64,000 nucleotides of DNA from Flavobacteriales bacterium. GTDB lineage: Bacteria > Bacteroidota > Bacteroidia > Flavobacteriales > UBA1820. The stretch lies in NCBI GenBank assembly GCA_003150615.1, contig QALN01000008.1, forward strand, positions 49,584-113,583. Direction: 5' to 3'. The notes beneath the pieces were generated by a model that searched no databases, was not told where the DNA came from, and was given only the letters and a program-made list of their open reading frames with translations. Of the stretch, positions 38,271 through 47,008 are shown in pieces. Position 1 is the first letter of the stretch, and each line of letters starts with the position of its first letter. The translations under genes were made by a program, and so were the position numbers.

Positions 38271-39638
38271 TCACCTGCGTCCGAATTTTAAGGCAAGCGA
38301 ATCGGACGTTACCGTTTCCTGTGTCCCGGATGTCATATCCTTGACTGTAAATACACCCTGTTCTATTTCGCTCGTACCTGCTATGGCTACGAACGGTATA
38401 TTTTTTTTATTGGCGTAATCCAACTGACGGCCCAGTTTTACGGCATCGGGATACATTTCCGCACGCACCCCCGCTCTGCGCAACACCGAAAGGGCTTTCA
38501 TGCTGTAAAGCGCCTCGTTTTCTCCCATATTGGCAAACATGACGTCCGCACCGCGCCCCATACCGGCGGGGAAAAGGCCAAGTTCGTCCATGACGATGCA
38601 GATCCTGTCCATACCGAACGATATACCTACGCCCGAAACACCTTTCAGGCCGAATATACCGGTAAGGTCGTCGTAACGTCCGCCGCCGCCTATCGAACCC
38701 ATTTCCACGCCCTTGGCTTTTACTTCAAATATTGCACCGGTGTAATAATTAAGTCCGCGTGCAAGGGTAAGATCCAGGTCCAACGTAGCGGAACGCAAGC
38801 CCAACTGTCCGACAGCATCGAAAATGAAGCGGAGTTCCTCCATACCTTTTCGTCCCGTCTGGCTGTCTTTCATCGTATCGGACAACAGCTCCCACATACG
38901 TTCTTCTGTCATGGGACGCATAAACGGACGCACCGTTTCCACGGACTTTTCAGTAAGTCCGCGCGAAAGCATCTCTTCTGCCACGGCCGCCTCGCCGATC
39001 TTATCCAACTTGTCCAGCGCGACGGTCATGTCGACTATCAGTTCGGGCTGGCCCGTTACTTCAGCCAATCCCGACAGTATCTTGCGGTTGTTTATACGCA
39101 CCGAAACAGGTATTCCCAGACTGGAAAAAACTTCGTCGTACAGCTGTACCAGCTCCACTTCCTGCCAGAGCGACTTCGAGCCTACCACATCGGCATCGCA
39201 CTGGTAAAACTCGCGGAAACGACCTTTCTGCGGACGGTCGGCACGCCATACGGGTTGCATCTGGAACCGCTTGAAAGGAAATGTTATCTCACCCTGATGC
39301 TGTACCACATAGCGTGCAAAAGGCACCGTGAGGTCATAACGCAGGGCCTTTTCGCTTATGTGGCGTGTCAGGTGCAGGCTGTCGCGCTGCGATAGGAGTT
39401 CTCCGGGGGCTTTTTCCAGGTAATCGCCGGAGTTAAGTATCTTGAATATCAAACGGTCGCCTTCCTCGCCGTACTTACCCATCAGTGTGGACAGATTTTC
39501 GAACGAAGGCGTTTCTATCTGTGAAAAACCGTAACGTGAGAAAGCGTCCCTCAATACGGAAAATACGTACTGCCGGCGCGCCATTTCTTCAGGTGACATG
39601 TCGCGCGTGCCTTTCGGGACGGATGGTTTCTGTGCCAT
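38271..39638 (-). CDS. hisS: Histidyl-tRNA synthetase
   Basis: 455 residues. Class II synthetase that charges tRNA-His. Motif 1 region DAFSRYGFSQIETPSFE, motif 2 FKRFQMQPVWRADRPQKGRFREFYQCDAD, the histidine-specific GLNYYTGAIFE, and motif 3 GVGISFGMDRI, then the C-terminal anticodon-binding domain (about 340-430). It heads the hisS-Smr-HAD(-uvrA) run. Confidence 0.97.
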   Translation of the reverse strand: MAQKPSVPKGTRDMSPEEMARRQYVFSVLRDAFSRYGFSQIETPSFENLSTLMGKYGEEGDRLIFKILNSGDYLEKAPGELLSQRDSLHLTRHISEKALRYDLTVPFARYVVQHQGEITFPFKRFQMQPVWRADRPQKGRFREFYQCDADVVGSKSLWQEVELVQLYDEVFSSLGIPVSVRINNRKILSGLAEVTGQPELIVDMTVALDKLDKIGEAAVAEEMLSRGLTEKSVETVRPFMRPMTEERMWELLSDTMKDSQTGRKGMEELRFIFDAVGQLGLRSATLDLDLTLARGLNYYTGAIFEVKAKGVEMGSIGGGGRYDDLTGIFGLKGVSGVGISFGMDRICIVMDELGLFPAGMGRGADVMFANMGENEALYSMKALSVLRRAGVRAEMYPDAVKLGRQLDYANKKNIPFVAIAGTSEIEQGVFTVKDMTSGTQETVTSDSLALKFGRR

Positions 39639-39670
39639 TGTATATGTGTCTATGCGTTCGTTTTAAAGGG

Positions 39671-39678
39671 CAAAGTTA
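39671..39678 (-). promoter_or_regulatory. Putative -7 element of hisS
   Basis: TAACTTTG on the minus strand matches TAnnTTTG, 33 bp before the hisS start; -33 not evident at the expected distance. Confidence 0.45.
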
Positions 39679-39741
39679 ATCGTTTTCCACCAAAAACATA
39701 CACTCTGCCGCGCCTAAAATACCTGTGCATGTCTGGCTCCT

Positions 39742-41784
39742 CTACCGCACATAATTGTATATCGTCAGCGACTGTACGATTCCCTTGAAATTGTTTCCGT
39801 CGTCCGAGCCCAACCTGAGAAGAGGCAATACGGCCTGTTTGTCGAATTCGCCGATCAGCTGCCCGTCTATATAGAGCGCGGTGTAATTGTGTTTGGCTAC
39901 TATCTTAAGTTTGCAGGACTGGGCTAGCGGTATTGCTCCGTTAAATGTAAGTACTTGCGGCAGTCCGCTGGTATAAGGCGTGAGGCCGGCATCCCTCTGC
40001 GAACGGACAAGGGCTATTCCCGGATGCTCGTCGAAAAGATTGTTCTTAAAGCGGACGATGTGGTTCAGATAGGCATAAAGTGTGGCATTGCCTGAGGTAA
40101 GCAACACCTCGGGACGGTCTTTCTCGCTGCGGGCAGTACGGAGCAATGTGGCTTCGAGCGTCCAAGGATATTCCAAATCCTCATCGCCCGTGTCAGCGCC
40201 CAAAGGCACGGATTTGTTCATCATGGCCATATTTACCGATGCGGTACTCTGGTAGATTATTTTCCGGGGACGGTTATCCTGCTCGAGCATGGAAGTAAGC
40301 GGCGCCTGAGCCAGTTTTTTACGAAAAGGTTCCCATTGCGCATATGCAGGGTACGCTTTCGGGGCGCCCCACATGCGGTCGGCGAAAACCATCATCGACG
40401 GCACTACCTGACGGGCTATCTCGCTGTGCGACGCTCCGGTAGGACCGTAATCGTTCCATACGTTGACTTTAGCGCCGTATAGCCCGCCGTCTGACGGAAG
40501 CAGGTTTTTAGCCGCCTCGCGGGAGAACACGCGAGGGTTCCATTTCTCGTAAACATACTTATGGTCCGTGTTGTAACGCTTTATTATATTGCCTGGGACT
40601 ATGTAATTGAACACGTCGGACGAATTGATAAAGCGGTATCCTTTCCCTGAAAATCCGCGAGCATCCTGCGAATCCCACATGTCTATCGTTATGTTCTTGT
40701 CGGGCATCGTCGTGCCGGGCATATTTTCAAATCCTGTCCATATACGCGCATTTTTACCGTGTGAGCGCACTATGGCGTTCACTTTGTTTATGTACCTGCG
40801 GAAAGTTTCACCGAGAGAGTCCCTGAGTTCCGTATCGCGGATACTCTTGAGCATGTATTCGTCCGTACCGATATGGAAATCCGGTGCGGGAAAATGAGGG
40901 ACTATTTCCCCTATCAACCCGCCTACGAATTCGTACGTGGCGGGATTTTCTATATCTAAGAATGCGTCGCTAAGGTCGGTCTTCGGATGATGCGGGCTTT
41001 TAAGGTCGGGCCGCACACGTACCAGAGCACGTGAATGTCCGGGAGTATCCAGTTCAGGGGTTACGGTGATACCGTAAATGCGTGCAAAAGCCACTATGTG
41101 AGCTATGTCTTCCCATGTATAATGTTCCGGAGATGTAATACCGGGATACTTTTCGCTCGGCAGGCGGTAATAGGCACCTTCCGCACCCCATGAATTGTCG
41201 TTAAGGTGAAGATGCAGTTCGTTCATTTTGAGCCATGCCATAGTGCGGATATATTGTTCGAGCATGGCGACGGGGAAAAACTTGCGCGCCACGTCGAGCA
41301 TGAGCATCCTTTTGCCGAGCACAGGATAATCCGTGACCGTTCCTTTAGGCAGCGTCAGTGCCGTACCGCTTTGGGAGAGTATCTGCAGAAGGGTACGGGT
41401 TGCATACAGGAAGCCTTCGTACTGTACGGCTTTAATAGTCACTTTGTCGCTTATTTCCAACTGGTACGCTCCATGATGGTCTTTCAGGGAATCGGGCAAT
41501 GCTGTAGAAAGCGATATTTTAACACCTGAAGGGGATGTCTGTACGCCTATACCTGCGAGTTCCGCCGAAAATACGGCGCGGAGGCTGTCGAGCCTTGCGT
41601 CATCAGGGCTGTCGGTACGGAAATTTATGTCGGCCGTTTTCATGGTAAGGCGGCCCGGGACACTTTTCCAGTATCTGAGCGATGGTACGGTTTTAGGTTT
41701 CGGGTTGGTGTTCTGTCCTTGTACTGCAAATACGCCCAATACGGTCAGAAGTGTAGTGAATAGTATTTTTTTTATCATGTCCAT
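39742..41784 (-). CDS. Beta-N-acetylhexosaminidase, GH20
   Basis: 680 residues with a signal peptide (hydrophobic 8-20, ending VQGQ). N-terminal GH20b domain (about 35-150), then the catalytic barrel starting RMLMLDVARKFFP; the catalytic pair Asp308-Glu309 lies in FHIGTDEY. The C-terminal about 130 residues look like a beta-sandwich that could bind carbohydrate. It removes terminal GlcNAc or GalNAc from glycans, working in the periplasm or at the surface by substrate-assisted catalysis. It could serve mucin, chitin-type or peptidoglycan fragments; the window also has a NagZ-type GH3. A second Met at codon 3 is an alternative start. Confidence 0.92.
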   Translation of the reverse strand: MDMIKKILFTTLLTVLGVFAVQGQNTNPKPKTVPSLRYWKSVPGRLTMKTADINFRTDSPDDARLDSLRAVFSAELAGIGVQTSPSGVKISLSTALPDSLKDHHGAYQLEISDKVTIKAVQYEGFLYATRTLLQILSQSGTALTLPKGTVTDYPVLGKRMLMLDVARKFFPVAMLEQYIRTMAWLKMNELHLHLNDNSWGAEGAYYRLPSEKYPGITSPEHYTWEDIAHIVAFARIYGITVTPELDTPGHSRALVRVRPDLKSPHHPKTDLSDAFLDIENPATYEFVGGLIGEIVPHFPAPDFHIGTDEYMLKSIRDTELRDSLGETFRRYINKVNAIVRSHGKNARIWTGFENMPGTTMPDKNITIDMWDSQDARGFSGKGYRFINSSDVFNYIVPGNIIKRYNTDHKYVYEKWNPRVFSREAAKNLLPSDGGLYGAKVNVWNDYGPTGASHSEIARQVVPSMMVFADRMWGAPKAYPAYAQWEPFRKKLAQAPLTSMLEQDNRPRKIIYQSTASVNMAMMNKSVPLGADTGDEDLEYPWTLEATLLRTARSEKDRPEVLLTSGNATLYAYLNHIVRFKNNLFDEHPGIALVRSQRDAGLTPYTSGLPQVLTFNGAIPLAQSCKLKIVAKHNYTALYIDGQLIGEFDKQAVLPLLRLGSDDGNNFKGIVQSLTIYNYVR

Positions 41785-41842
41785 ATCATGTATATTTTCG
41801 GTTTGCTTTATGCCTGCGCTAAATTAAGTATTTTGCTTTGTT

Positions 41843-41981
41843 TTCCCCATATCGCATTGGCGGTGACAATTGTTAATTTACTTTGGATTGGCCGTGATGG
41901 AAAGAGGATGGCGGCCTATGGGCATGCCAAGCATCGTGTATGTCTGCGTTCCCCATGCGAATATGCAGAGTGTGACAATTG
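41843..41981. repeat. Two imperfect direct repeats upstream of GH20
   Basis: The pair TTCCCCAT ... GTGACAATTG occurs twice, at 41843-41872 and 41949-41981, with 12 and 15 bp between the blocks. They sit 60-200 bp upstream of the GH20 start and could be operator sites; inference only. Confidence 0.4.
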
Positions 41982-42015
41982 CTGCAGTGGGACGGTGGAG
42001 AAAATCAAACAGTCA

Positions 42016-42086
42016 CGCAACCTCGTTAACAATAGAAGCCTTACGGAGCAAAGCTCCGTAAGGCTTCTATTGTTAACGAGGTTGCG
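42016..42086. repeat. Perfect 34-bp inverted repeat (long hairpin)
   Basis: Arms 42016-42049 and 42053-42086 are exact reverse complements, with a 3-nt AAA loop. The core (GCCTTACGGAGC) is GC-rich and each arm then passes through TTCTATTGTTAAC outward, so it could be a bidirectional terminator between the dihydroorotase-like gene (stop at 42110) and GH20, but it is far longer than any other hairpin in the window and lacks a clean U-tract outside. Confidence 0.9.
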
Positions 42087-42109
42087 AATTCCCTTCCAAA
42101 AACAAAAAC

Positions 42110-43375
42110 TCAGACGAACAAACCGCCCTTATTGCACACAGCAATAACAACGCCCTTCATCTTCTGTCCTATGAACGCCGAATTCTTAGCCTTCGACTCT
42201 ATCATATCCTTTGTAAAAATCCACTCGCTTTGCGGCTCGAAAAGCGTAATCTCCGCCTTTTTACCAGTATCGATGGTCGGCACCTCAACACCGAAACGCC
42301 TTCGCGGATTAACGGACAACAATTCCACCATCTTTTCTATGCTTACCGTATCCGACAACGCCGCCCATGAAGCACCGAAAGCAGTCTGCAAACCGACAGT
42401 ACCGAAAGCCGCGCGGTCGAACTCGCATTTCTTGTCTTCGATATCTACCGGAGTATGGTCAGAAGCAATGCAGCACACCACCCCATCCTTAACGGCACGC
42501 TTGAGCGCCGAAATATGCTTTTTTGTCCTCAGCGGAGGCAGCACCTTATAACGCGTATCGAAATCGCGCAGCAACGTATCGTCGAGCAAAAGATGGTGAG
42601 GCGTCACACTGCACGTAACATCCACACCCTTTTTCCGCGCATCCCTTATCATCTTAACCGCACCAGGCGTACTCACCGAAGATATATGAAGTTTACCCTT
42701 GGCATATTCGGCAATGAAAATATCTCTGGCCACCGCGATATCCTCGGCCACATCGGGGATGCCGTGCGAACCGAGCATAGTGCTGACAACCCCCTCGTTC
42801 ATAACACCCTGGTGCATAATGCTCCTGTCCACAGGAGTAGTCACGGTAAGCGCACCCAAAGCACCGTTATATTCTAAAACAAGCTGTTCTATAAGGTTGC
42901 TTTCTATCTGCCTGCCGTCCCAGAACGCAATAGCTCCGGCCTGCATCATATCGTATGTTTCGGACATGGCTTTACCCTCGGCTTTCAACGTAGCCGTTCC
43001 CACCGGATATATGTTCACAGGAAGACTGCGGTGTCCGGACGTGAAAAATTCTGCTTTCTGACGCGTATCCGTAGGGCAGTTTTTAGGGCTGGCCAGTGCC
43101 ACTGCCGTAAAACCGCCGCGTACGGCAGCACGTGCTCCGCTTTCCAGTGTTTCGGCCTCTTCGTAAAGCGGCTCGCCGAAACGACATGCCGTATCGAACC
43201 ACCCGGGACTGGCGCAAAGACCTTTTTCTTCGATAATTTTAATGTTTTTTCCGGAGGAAGCTATATCGTCCGATATCTCCTTAATAACGCCCGAACTTAT
43301 CAAAATGTCTTTAGTTTGTCCGTTAAAACGGCTCGTCGGGTCTATGACAAGGGCTTTTTTGATGAGGATGTCCAT
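42110..43375 (-). CDS. Dihydroorotase-like amidohydrolase lacking metal ligands
   Basis: 421 residues, overall a class I dihydroorotase (pyrimidine synthesis, carbamoyl-aspartate ring closure). The family's first metal motif DxHxH is DTACR here (residues 61-65), so both His are gone; the HIxHVST motif reads HISSVST, losing another His. TPHHLLLDD and the IASDHTPVD region remain. This is the pattern of the non-catalytic PyrC-prime proteins that act as partners of aspartate transcarbamoylase, yet no pyrB is nearby. It could be a structural subunit, or have a different activity. A true PyrC should exist elsewhere in the genome if the strain makes pyrimidines. Confidence 0.85.
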   Translation of the reverse strand: MDILIKKALVIDPTSRFNGQTKDILISSGVIKEISDDIASSGKNIKIIEEKGLCASPGWFDTACRFGEPLYEEAETLESGARAAVRGGFTAVALASPKNCPTDTRQKAEFFTSGHRSLPVNIYPVGTATLKAEGKAMSETYDMMQAGAIAFWDGRQIESNLIEQLVLEYNGALGALTVTTPVDRSIMHQGVMNEGVVSTMLGSHGIPDVAEDIAVARDIFIAEYAKGKLHISSVSTPGAVKMIRDARKKGVDVTCSVTPHHLLLDDTLLRDFDTRYKVLPPLRTKKHISALKRAVKDGVVCCIASDHTPVDIEDKKCEFDRAAFGTVGLQTAFGASWAALSDTVSIEKMVELLSVNPRRRFGVEVPTIDTGKKAEITLFEPQSEWIFTKDMIESKAKNSAFIGQKMKGVVIAVCNKGGLFV

Positions 43376-43403
43376 AATGGCCTGGAAAGAAATTTTTACG
43401 CAT

Positions 43404-43411
43404 CAAATATA
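43404..43411 (-). promoter_or_regulatory. Putative -7 element of the dihydroorotase-like gene
   Basis: TATATTTG on the minus strand, 29 bp before the start codon; no TTG at the -33 spacing. Confidence 0.5.
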
Positions 43412-43490
43412 GCCAATACTTGAATAAGTATTTTTAACTTTGAAATGTTTTTTTGTACCTTTAAACACATACAAGCATAAAACACTGTAT

Positions 43491-43928
43491 ATGAAGCCAT
43501 CCGTTTTCCGTTCGTACATGTATTACCTTGCGCGCGCCAGAAGCGAATTCTACGTCCATTCGCCGTTCGTATACGCTCTTATGACACGCTGCATCAACGG
43601 TCCCGGAAAACGCGCTTTCGAGAGCCGCGACAAACTTTTCGACCGGTTGGGACAATATCTGGAAAAACAGTACGGCCGCACACGCCTTGTGCGCTGCACG
43701 GAAAAAGCGTCCATATCGGCATTCGCGGCCAAAGTTCCCGAAATAATGCCTATGGAAAGTATCGTCGTGTTCGTGGACAAACCGTACGCCACTGCGCAAC
43801 GAGAAAAAGAATGGAACGACGCATGCGCGCAGTCGGACATAACACTCACGATAGACCTGTTCCGGGCAGGTATCGTATTCCCTTTCCGAGACATGGAAAA
43901 AGAACATTTTTGTCTGAGGTACTTTTAA
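43491..43928 (+). CDS. Shortened relative of a Bacteroidota SAM-methyltransferase family
   Basis: 145 residues from the ATG at 43491 (the frame is open from 43440, but the family begins at the YLARARSEFYVHSPFVYALM block). The N-terminal HSPFVY segment and the C-terminal ITLTIDLFRAGIVFPFRDMEKEHFCLRYF are what I know from a roughly 250-residue Bacteroidota class I methyltransferase family. The Rossmann core with the SAM-binding Gly loop between them is missing or replaced, with no frameshift. It should not bind SAM; either a decayed gene held in frame or a protein with another role. Divergent from the dihydroorotase-like gene. Confidence 0.6.
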   Translation: MKPSVFRSYMYYLARARSEFYVHSPFVYALMTRCINGPGKRAFESRDKLFDRLGQYLEKQYGRTRLVRCTEKASISAFAAKVPEIMPMESIVVFVDKPYATAQREKEWNDACAQSDITLTIDLFRAGIVFPFRDMEKEHFCLRYF

Positions 43929-43958
43929 TGATTTTTGTATGCTGAATTGCCGTGGATA

Positions 43959-46934
43959 CTATTTCCTATGCTTTTCCATACTTTGCTCCATTGATTTCAC
44001 TATAGCCTCCAGTATTTTAAAACGATAACTGTTTTCCGAAAACAAGCCGAACGTCTTTTCTTCGTAAGTCCTGTTCGTCAGAAGGACATACACCAGATCC
44101 AGACGCGGTTCGACAACTATTATCGTCCCCGTCCATCCCGTGTGCCAGTATGCGTCGTCCGACAGGAAAGCATCGTAATTGTCCGCCTTAGCGCCTATCT
44201 GTTTCTTCACGAAGCCGAGCGAGCGGCTGTTATCCTTCGTGCCGTAAACATAACGTGTAAATCTGTCCACGGTACTTTCCTTAAGATATCTGTGTCCGCC
44301 GTAATAGCCCTTCTGCAACAGCATCTGACCGTATTTGGCCAAATCGTAAGCCGAAGAGAAATTACCTGCATGTCCGGACACGCCTCCGTAAATGGCCGCT
44401 CCGCCGTCATGCACGTACCCTCGTATCACATAGCCTTTGCGGAAAGAATTTCCCCTCATGGTAGGGGCTATCGAATCGGCCGGCATACGGTCCAAAGGAT
44501 TGTATCCCATGGATACCGCTCCCATAGGCACATAAAACTCGTCCTGTACGGCGCGCGCTATTCCCTGCGGGTAAAATTTGTCCGCTACCGAACGTAGAAG
44601 GTAAAAATCCAAGTCACTGTAAACGTATCTTTTAGGTTTTACAGAACATGCGCGTATCCTTGCAAGTACCGTATCGGGATATGAAGCGCACGTAAACAAA
44701 CTGTCGCCCACCTGAAACGGGTATTCTTCGCTGCGCACCGTACTGTAAAATTCCGGCAGCGGTTCTCCGGTCTTTTTATCAACCGTGTACTTGTAAAACG
44801 GGATACCAGCCGGCAATCCGCCGTTGTGCGCCAGTATTTCGGTGAGCGTTATCCCCTGCTTGTCCGAACCTTTGTACTGCGGCAGCACTTCGCCGAGTTT
44901 TTCCGTCAGTTTTATATCACCGTTTTCGTACAGACGCATTATAAGCGGTAAAGTCGCCGACACTTTTGTCACCGAAGCCAGATCGTACACCGTCCCCGGC
45001 GTTACGGGACGTGAAAGCGAATCTCCGTACATCGTCGTCCCGAAACTCCGGTCTATGACCATACGCCCTCCACGCGCCACAATAAGCCGTCCGCCAGGTG
45101 CCGAGCCTGTGGCCGGAATGTCGGCGAGCAGGGAATCGACCGTGCACATAGCTCCGGCGCTTATCCCTCCCTGCGGATAAAACCCGAAAGCAAGACGTCC
45201 TATTGGTTTGAACGTCAGCCCTTCCCCTTTTTCAAACTCACCGTCCAACGTCACCGGAAGTTTGCCTTTAGGCGCTATAGACCCGAATACGGCTTCGGCA
45301 GCGGCAGTCTGTGCCGCCCACATATTCTGATATGCCAAAAGCACTGAACCGTATTTTTTCCAGCCATCGAACTGCAACAGACAATACGGATTGCCGAACA
45401 TTACGAACGCCGCACCGGGTAACTGCGAAAGGCTATCTATAAGTTCAACGTCACCTTTCGGAACAGCCTGCGGGGTAAAGGACTCAGGATTATCTTCGTG
45501 CCAGCTCACCAAAAGGCGCGCTCCGTCGGGCAACATGTCCTTTACCTGCCGGGCGGTGGAGTTAGCCGGCAATATTTTCACCTGGGCGTACGTACCGGCG
45601 ACGGATGTGAAAACCGAACTTCCTCCATTCCCCAGAGGGAGAACGTACACCGGATTCCCGGACGAAAGGTCCTTTACCGGCAGGCCGGAATGTTCGTTCT
45701 TGAGAAGCGTCACCGCATTTTCCATTATCGTAAGGCATAGCGAGGAATCCTCCACTGTAGCCAGATCGCGCACCAGATGCGACGTATCGGTCTGCGACGC
45801 ACGACGGGTTAAAATACCCAAACGATATTTTGCCGACAATATCCGGCGTACGCTCTGGTCTATCCGCTGCTGGCGTATATCGCCATTCTTTACAGCCCGA
45901 AGCACTTCGCGGTAGGCCGTTTCCGGATCGGCGGAATAAAGGAGCATGTCGTTCCCGGCCTTTATAGCCTCTATCTCGGCCCGCCCGGAAGGATAATTCG
46001 ACGATACGCCTTTCATGTTCAGCGCATCGGTTATCACGATACCGTCGAAGCCCCACCTGCTGCGCAGTATTCCGTCGACAATACCGGACGACAGGCTTGA
46101 CGGGCGCCCCGTACCGCCTTCCAGAGCTGGCACATCCAGATGGGCAGTCATAACGCTCGCAGCACCGTTTCCGAGCGTTTTCTCAAACGGATACAATTCC
46201 ACGCTTTCCAGATGTTGCCTGTCCGCATTTATGACCGGCAATTCTTTATGGCTGTCCTTGTCGGTATCCCCGTGTCCTGGAAAATGCTTGACGCACGCCA
46301 GCACTCCCGCGCTTTGAAGTCCGTCTATGTAAGCCGAGGCTTTTTCCGCCACATCCTGCGGGTCGCTGCCGAACGAACGCACACCGATTATGGGGTTCGC
46401 CGGATTGGAGTTCACATCGGCCGAAGGAGCGAAATTGTAATTCACTCCCATCCTCGCACAAGCTTCACCCACACGTCGCCCCATACGCCGTATAAGCCTT
46501 TCGTCCTGCACCGCGCCAAGAGTGAGCGGCCACGGATAGTTGAATGCCGAGTCGAGCCTCATGGCCAGCCCGCGCTCGAAAGTCATAGCCGTGAGAAGCG
46601 GCGTTTTGGCCACACTTTGCGCCTGGTTTATAAATCCGGCAGCTTCCGTAGGTTTATTCCGGTACATCGATATTCCGCCTACGTGGCACTTTTCAATAAG
46701 ATACAACGCCCTGTCCCTCTCGGCCTGCGTGTTTATGAATACGGCAGGGACGAACATCTGCCCTACCTTTTCTTCTAGTGTCATTGACGAGAGGACGGAA
46801 TCGACCGCACGGGCGGCTTTTCTGTCTTCTCTCTTTGCTGCGGCTGATGCTTCATCCTCAGGAATGATACTTGCGCAAAGCGCCTGGGAAATGGCCGACA
46901 CGGCTAAAGCCAGTGTCAAAAAATGCAGTTTCAT
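43959..46934 (-). CDS. NagZ-type GH3 hexosaminidase fused to a beta-lactamase-like domain
   Basis: 991 residues from the ATG at 46934, which begins a signal peptide (MKLHFLTLALAVSAISQALC); the open frame to 47054 would overlap aroA. Residues about 45-400 are GH3 with the NagZ motif KHFPGHGDTDKDSH and VITDALNMKGV (nucleophile Asp). Residues about 410-600 are the GH3 C-terminal alpha/beta domain. From about 610 a class C/penicillin-binding-like serine hydrolase follows: SVTK (Ser654, Lys657), YSDLD in place of YxN, and a HTGWTG motif near the end in place of KTG. Likely a periplasmic enzyme of peptidoglycan turnover that removes GlcNAc and may hydrolyse a peptide or ester. Such fusions recur in Bacteroidota. 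Confidence 0.92.
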   Translation of the reverse strand: MKLHFLTLALAVSAISQALCASIIPEDEASAAAKREDRKAARAVDSVLSSMTLEEKVGQMFVPAVFINTQAERDRALYLIEKCHVGGISMYRNKPTEAAGFINQAQSVAKTPLLTAMTFERGLAMRLDSAFNYPWPLTLGAVQDERLIRRMGRRVGEACARMGVNYNFAPSADVNSNPANPIIGVRSFGSDPQDVAEKASAYIDGLQSAGVLACVKHFPGHGDTDKDSHKELPVINADRQHLESVELYPFEKTLGNGAASVMTAHLDVPALEGGTGRPSSLSSGIVDGILRSRWGFDGIVITDALNMKGVSSNYPSGRAEIEAIKAGNDMLLYSADPETAYREVLRAVKNGDIRQQRIDQSVRRILSAKYRLGILTRRASQTDTSHLVRDLATVEDSSLCLTIMENAVTLLKNEHSGLPVKDLSSGNPVYVLPLGNGGSSVFTSVAGTYAQVKILPANSTARQVKDMLPDGARLLVSWHEDNPESFTPQAVPKGDVELIDSLSQLPGAAFVMFGNPYCLLQFDGWKKYGSVLLAYQNMWAAQTAAAEAVFGSIAPKGKLPVTLDGEFEKGEGLTFKPIGRLAFGFYPQGGISAGAMCTVDSLLADIPATGSAPGGRLIVARGGRMVIDRSFGTTMYGDSLSRPVTPGTVYDLASVTKVSATLPLIMRLYENGDIKLTEKLGEVLPQYKGSDKQGITLTEILAHNGGLPAGIPFYKYTVDKKTGEPLPEFYSTVRSEEYPFQVGDSLFTCASYPDTVLARIRACSVKPKRYVYSDLDFYLLRSVADKFYPQGIARAVQDEFYVPMGAVSMGYNPLDRMPADSIAPTMRGNSFRKGYVIRGYVHDGGAAIYGGVSGHAGNFSSAYDLAKYGQMLLQKGYYGGHRYLKESTVDRFTRYVYGTKDNSRSLGFVKKQIGAKADNYDAFLSDDAYWHTGWTGTIIVVEPRLDLVYVLLTNRTYEEKTFGLFSENSYRFKILEAIVKSMEQSMEKHRK

Positions 46935-47008
46935 GTGTTTTATTTCGTATCGTTTCTTAAAAATTAATATGTTCCGGATTATTCTAAGCTTACATAGTTT
47001 GAAAAAAA

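Larger units (their letters stand above)
41785..42109. other. Intergenic region between GH20 and dihydroorotase-like genes
   Basis: 325 bp without a convincing gene. It holds two imperfect direct repeats and a 71-nt perfect hairpin, listed separately; short ORFs across it run through the palindrome and look spurious. Confidence 0.6.

Noticed and set aside
41788..42147. Plus-strand ORFs across the long palindrome
   Set aside because: They read through both hairpin arms and end inside the dihydroorotase-like gene; no coding character.
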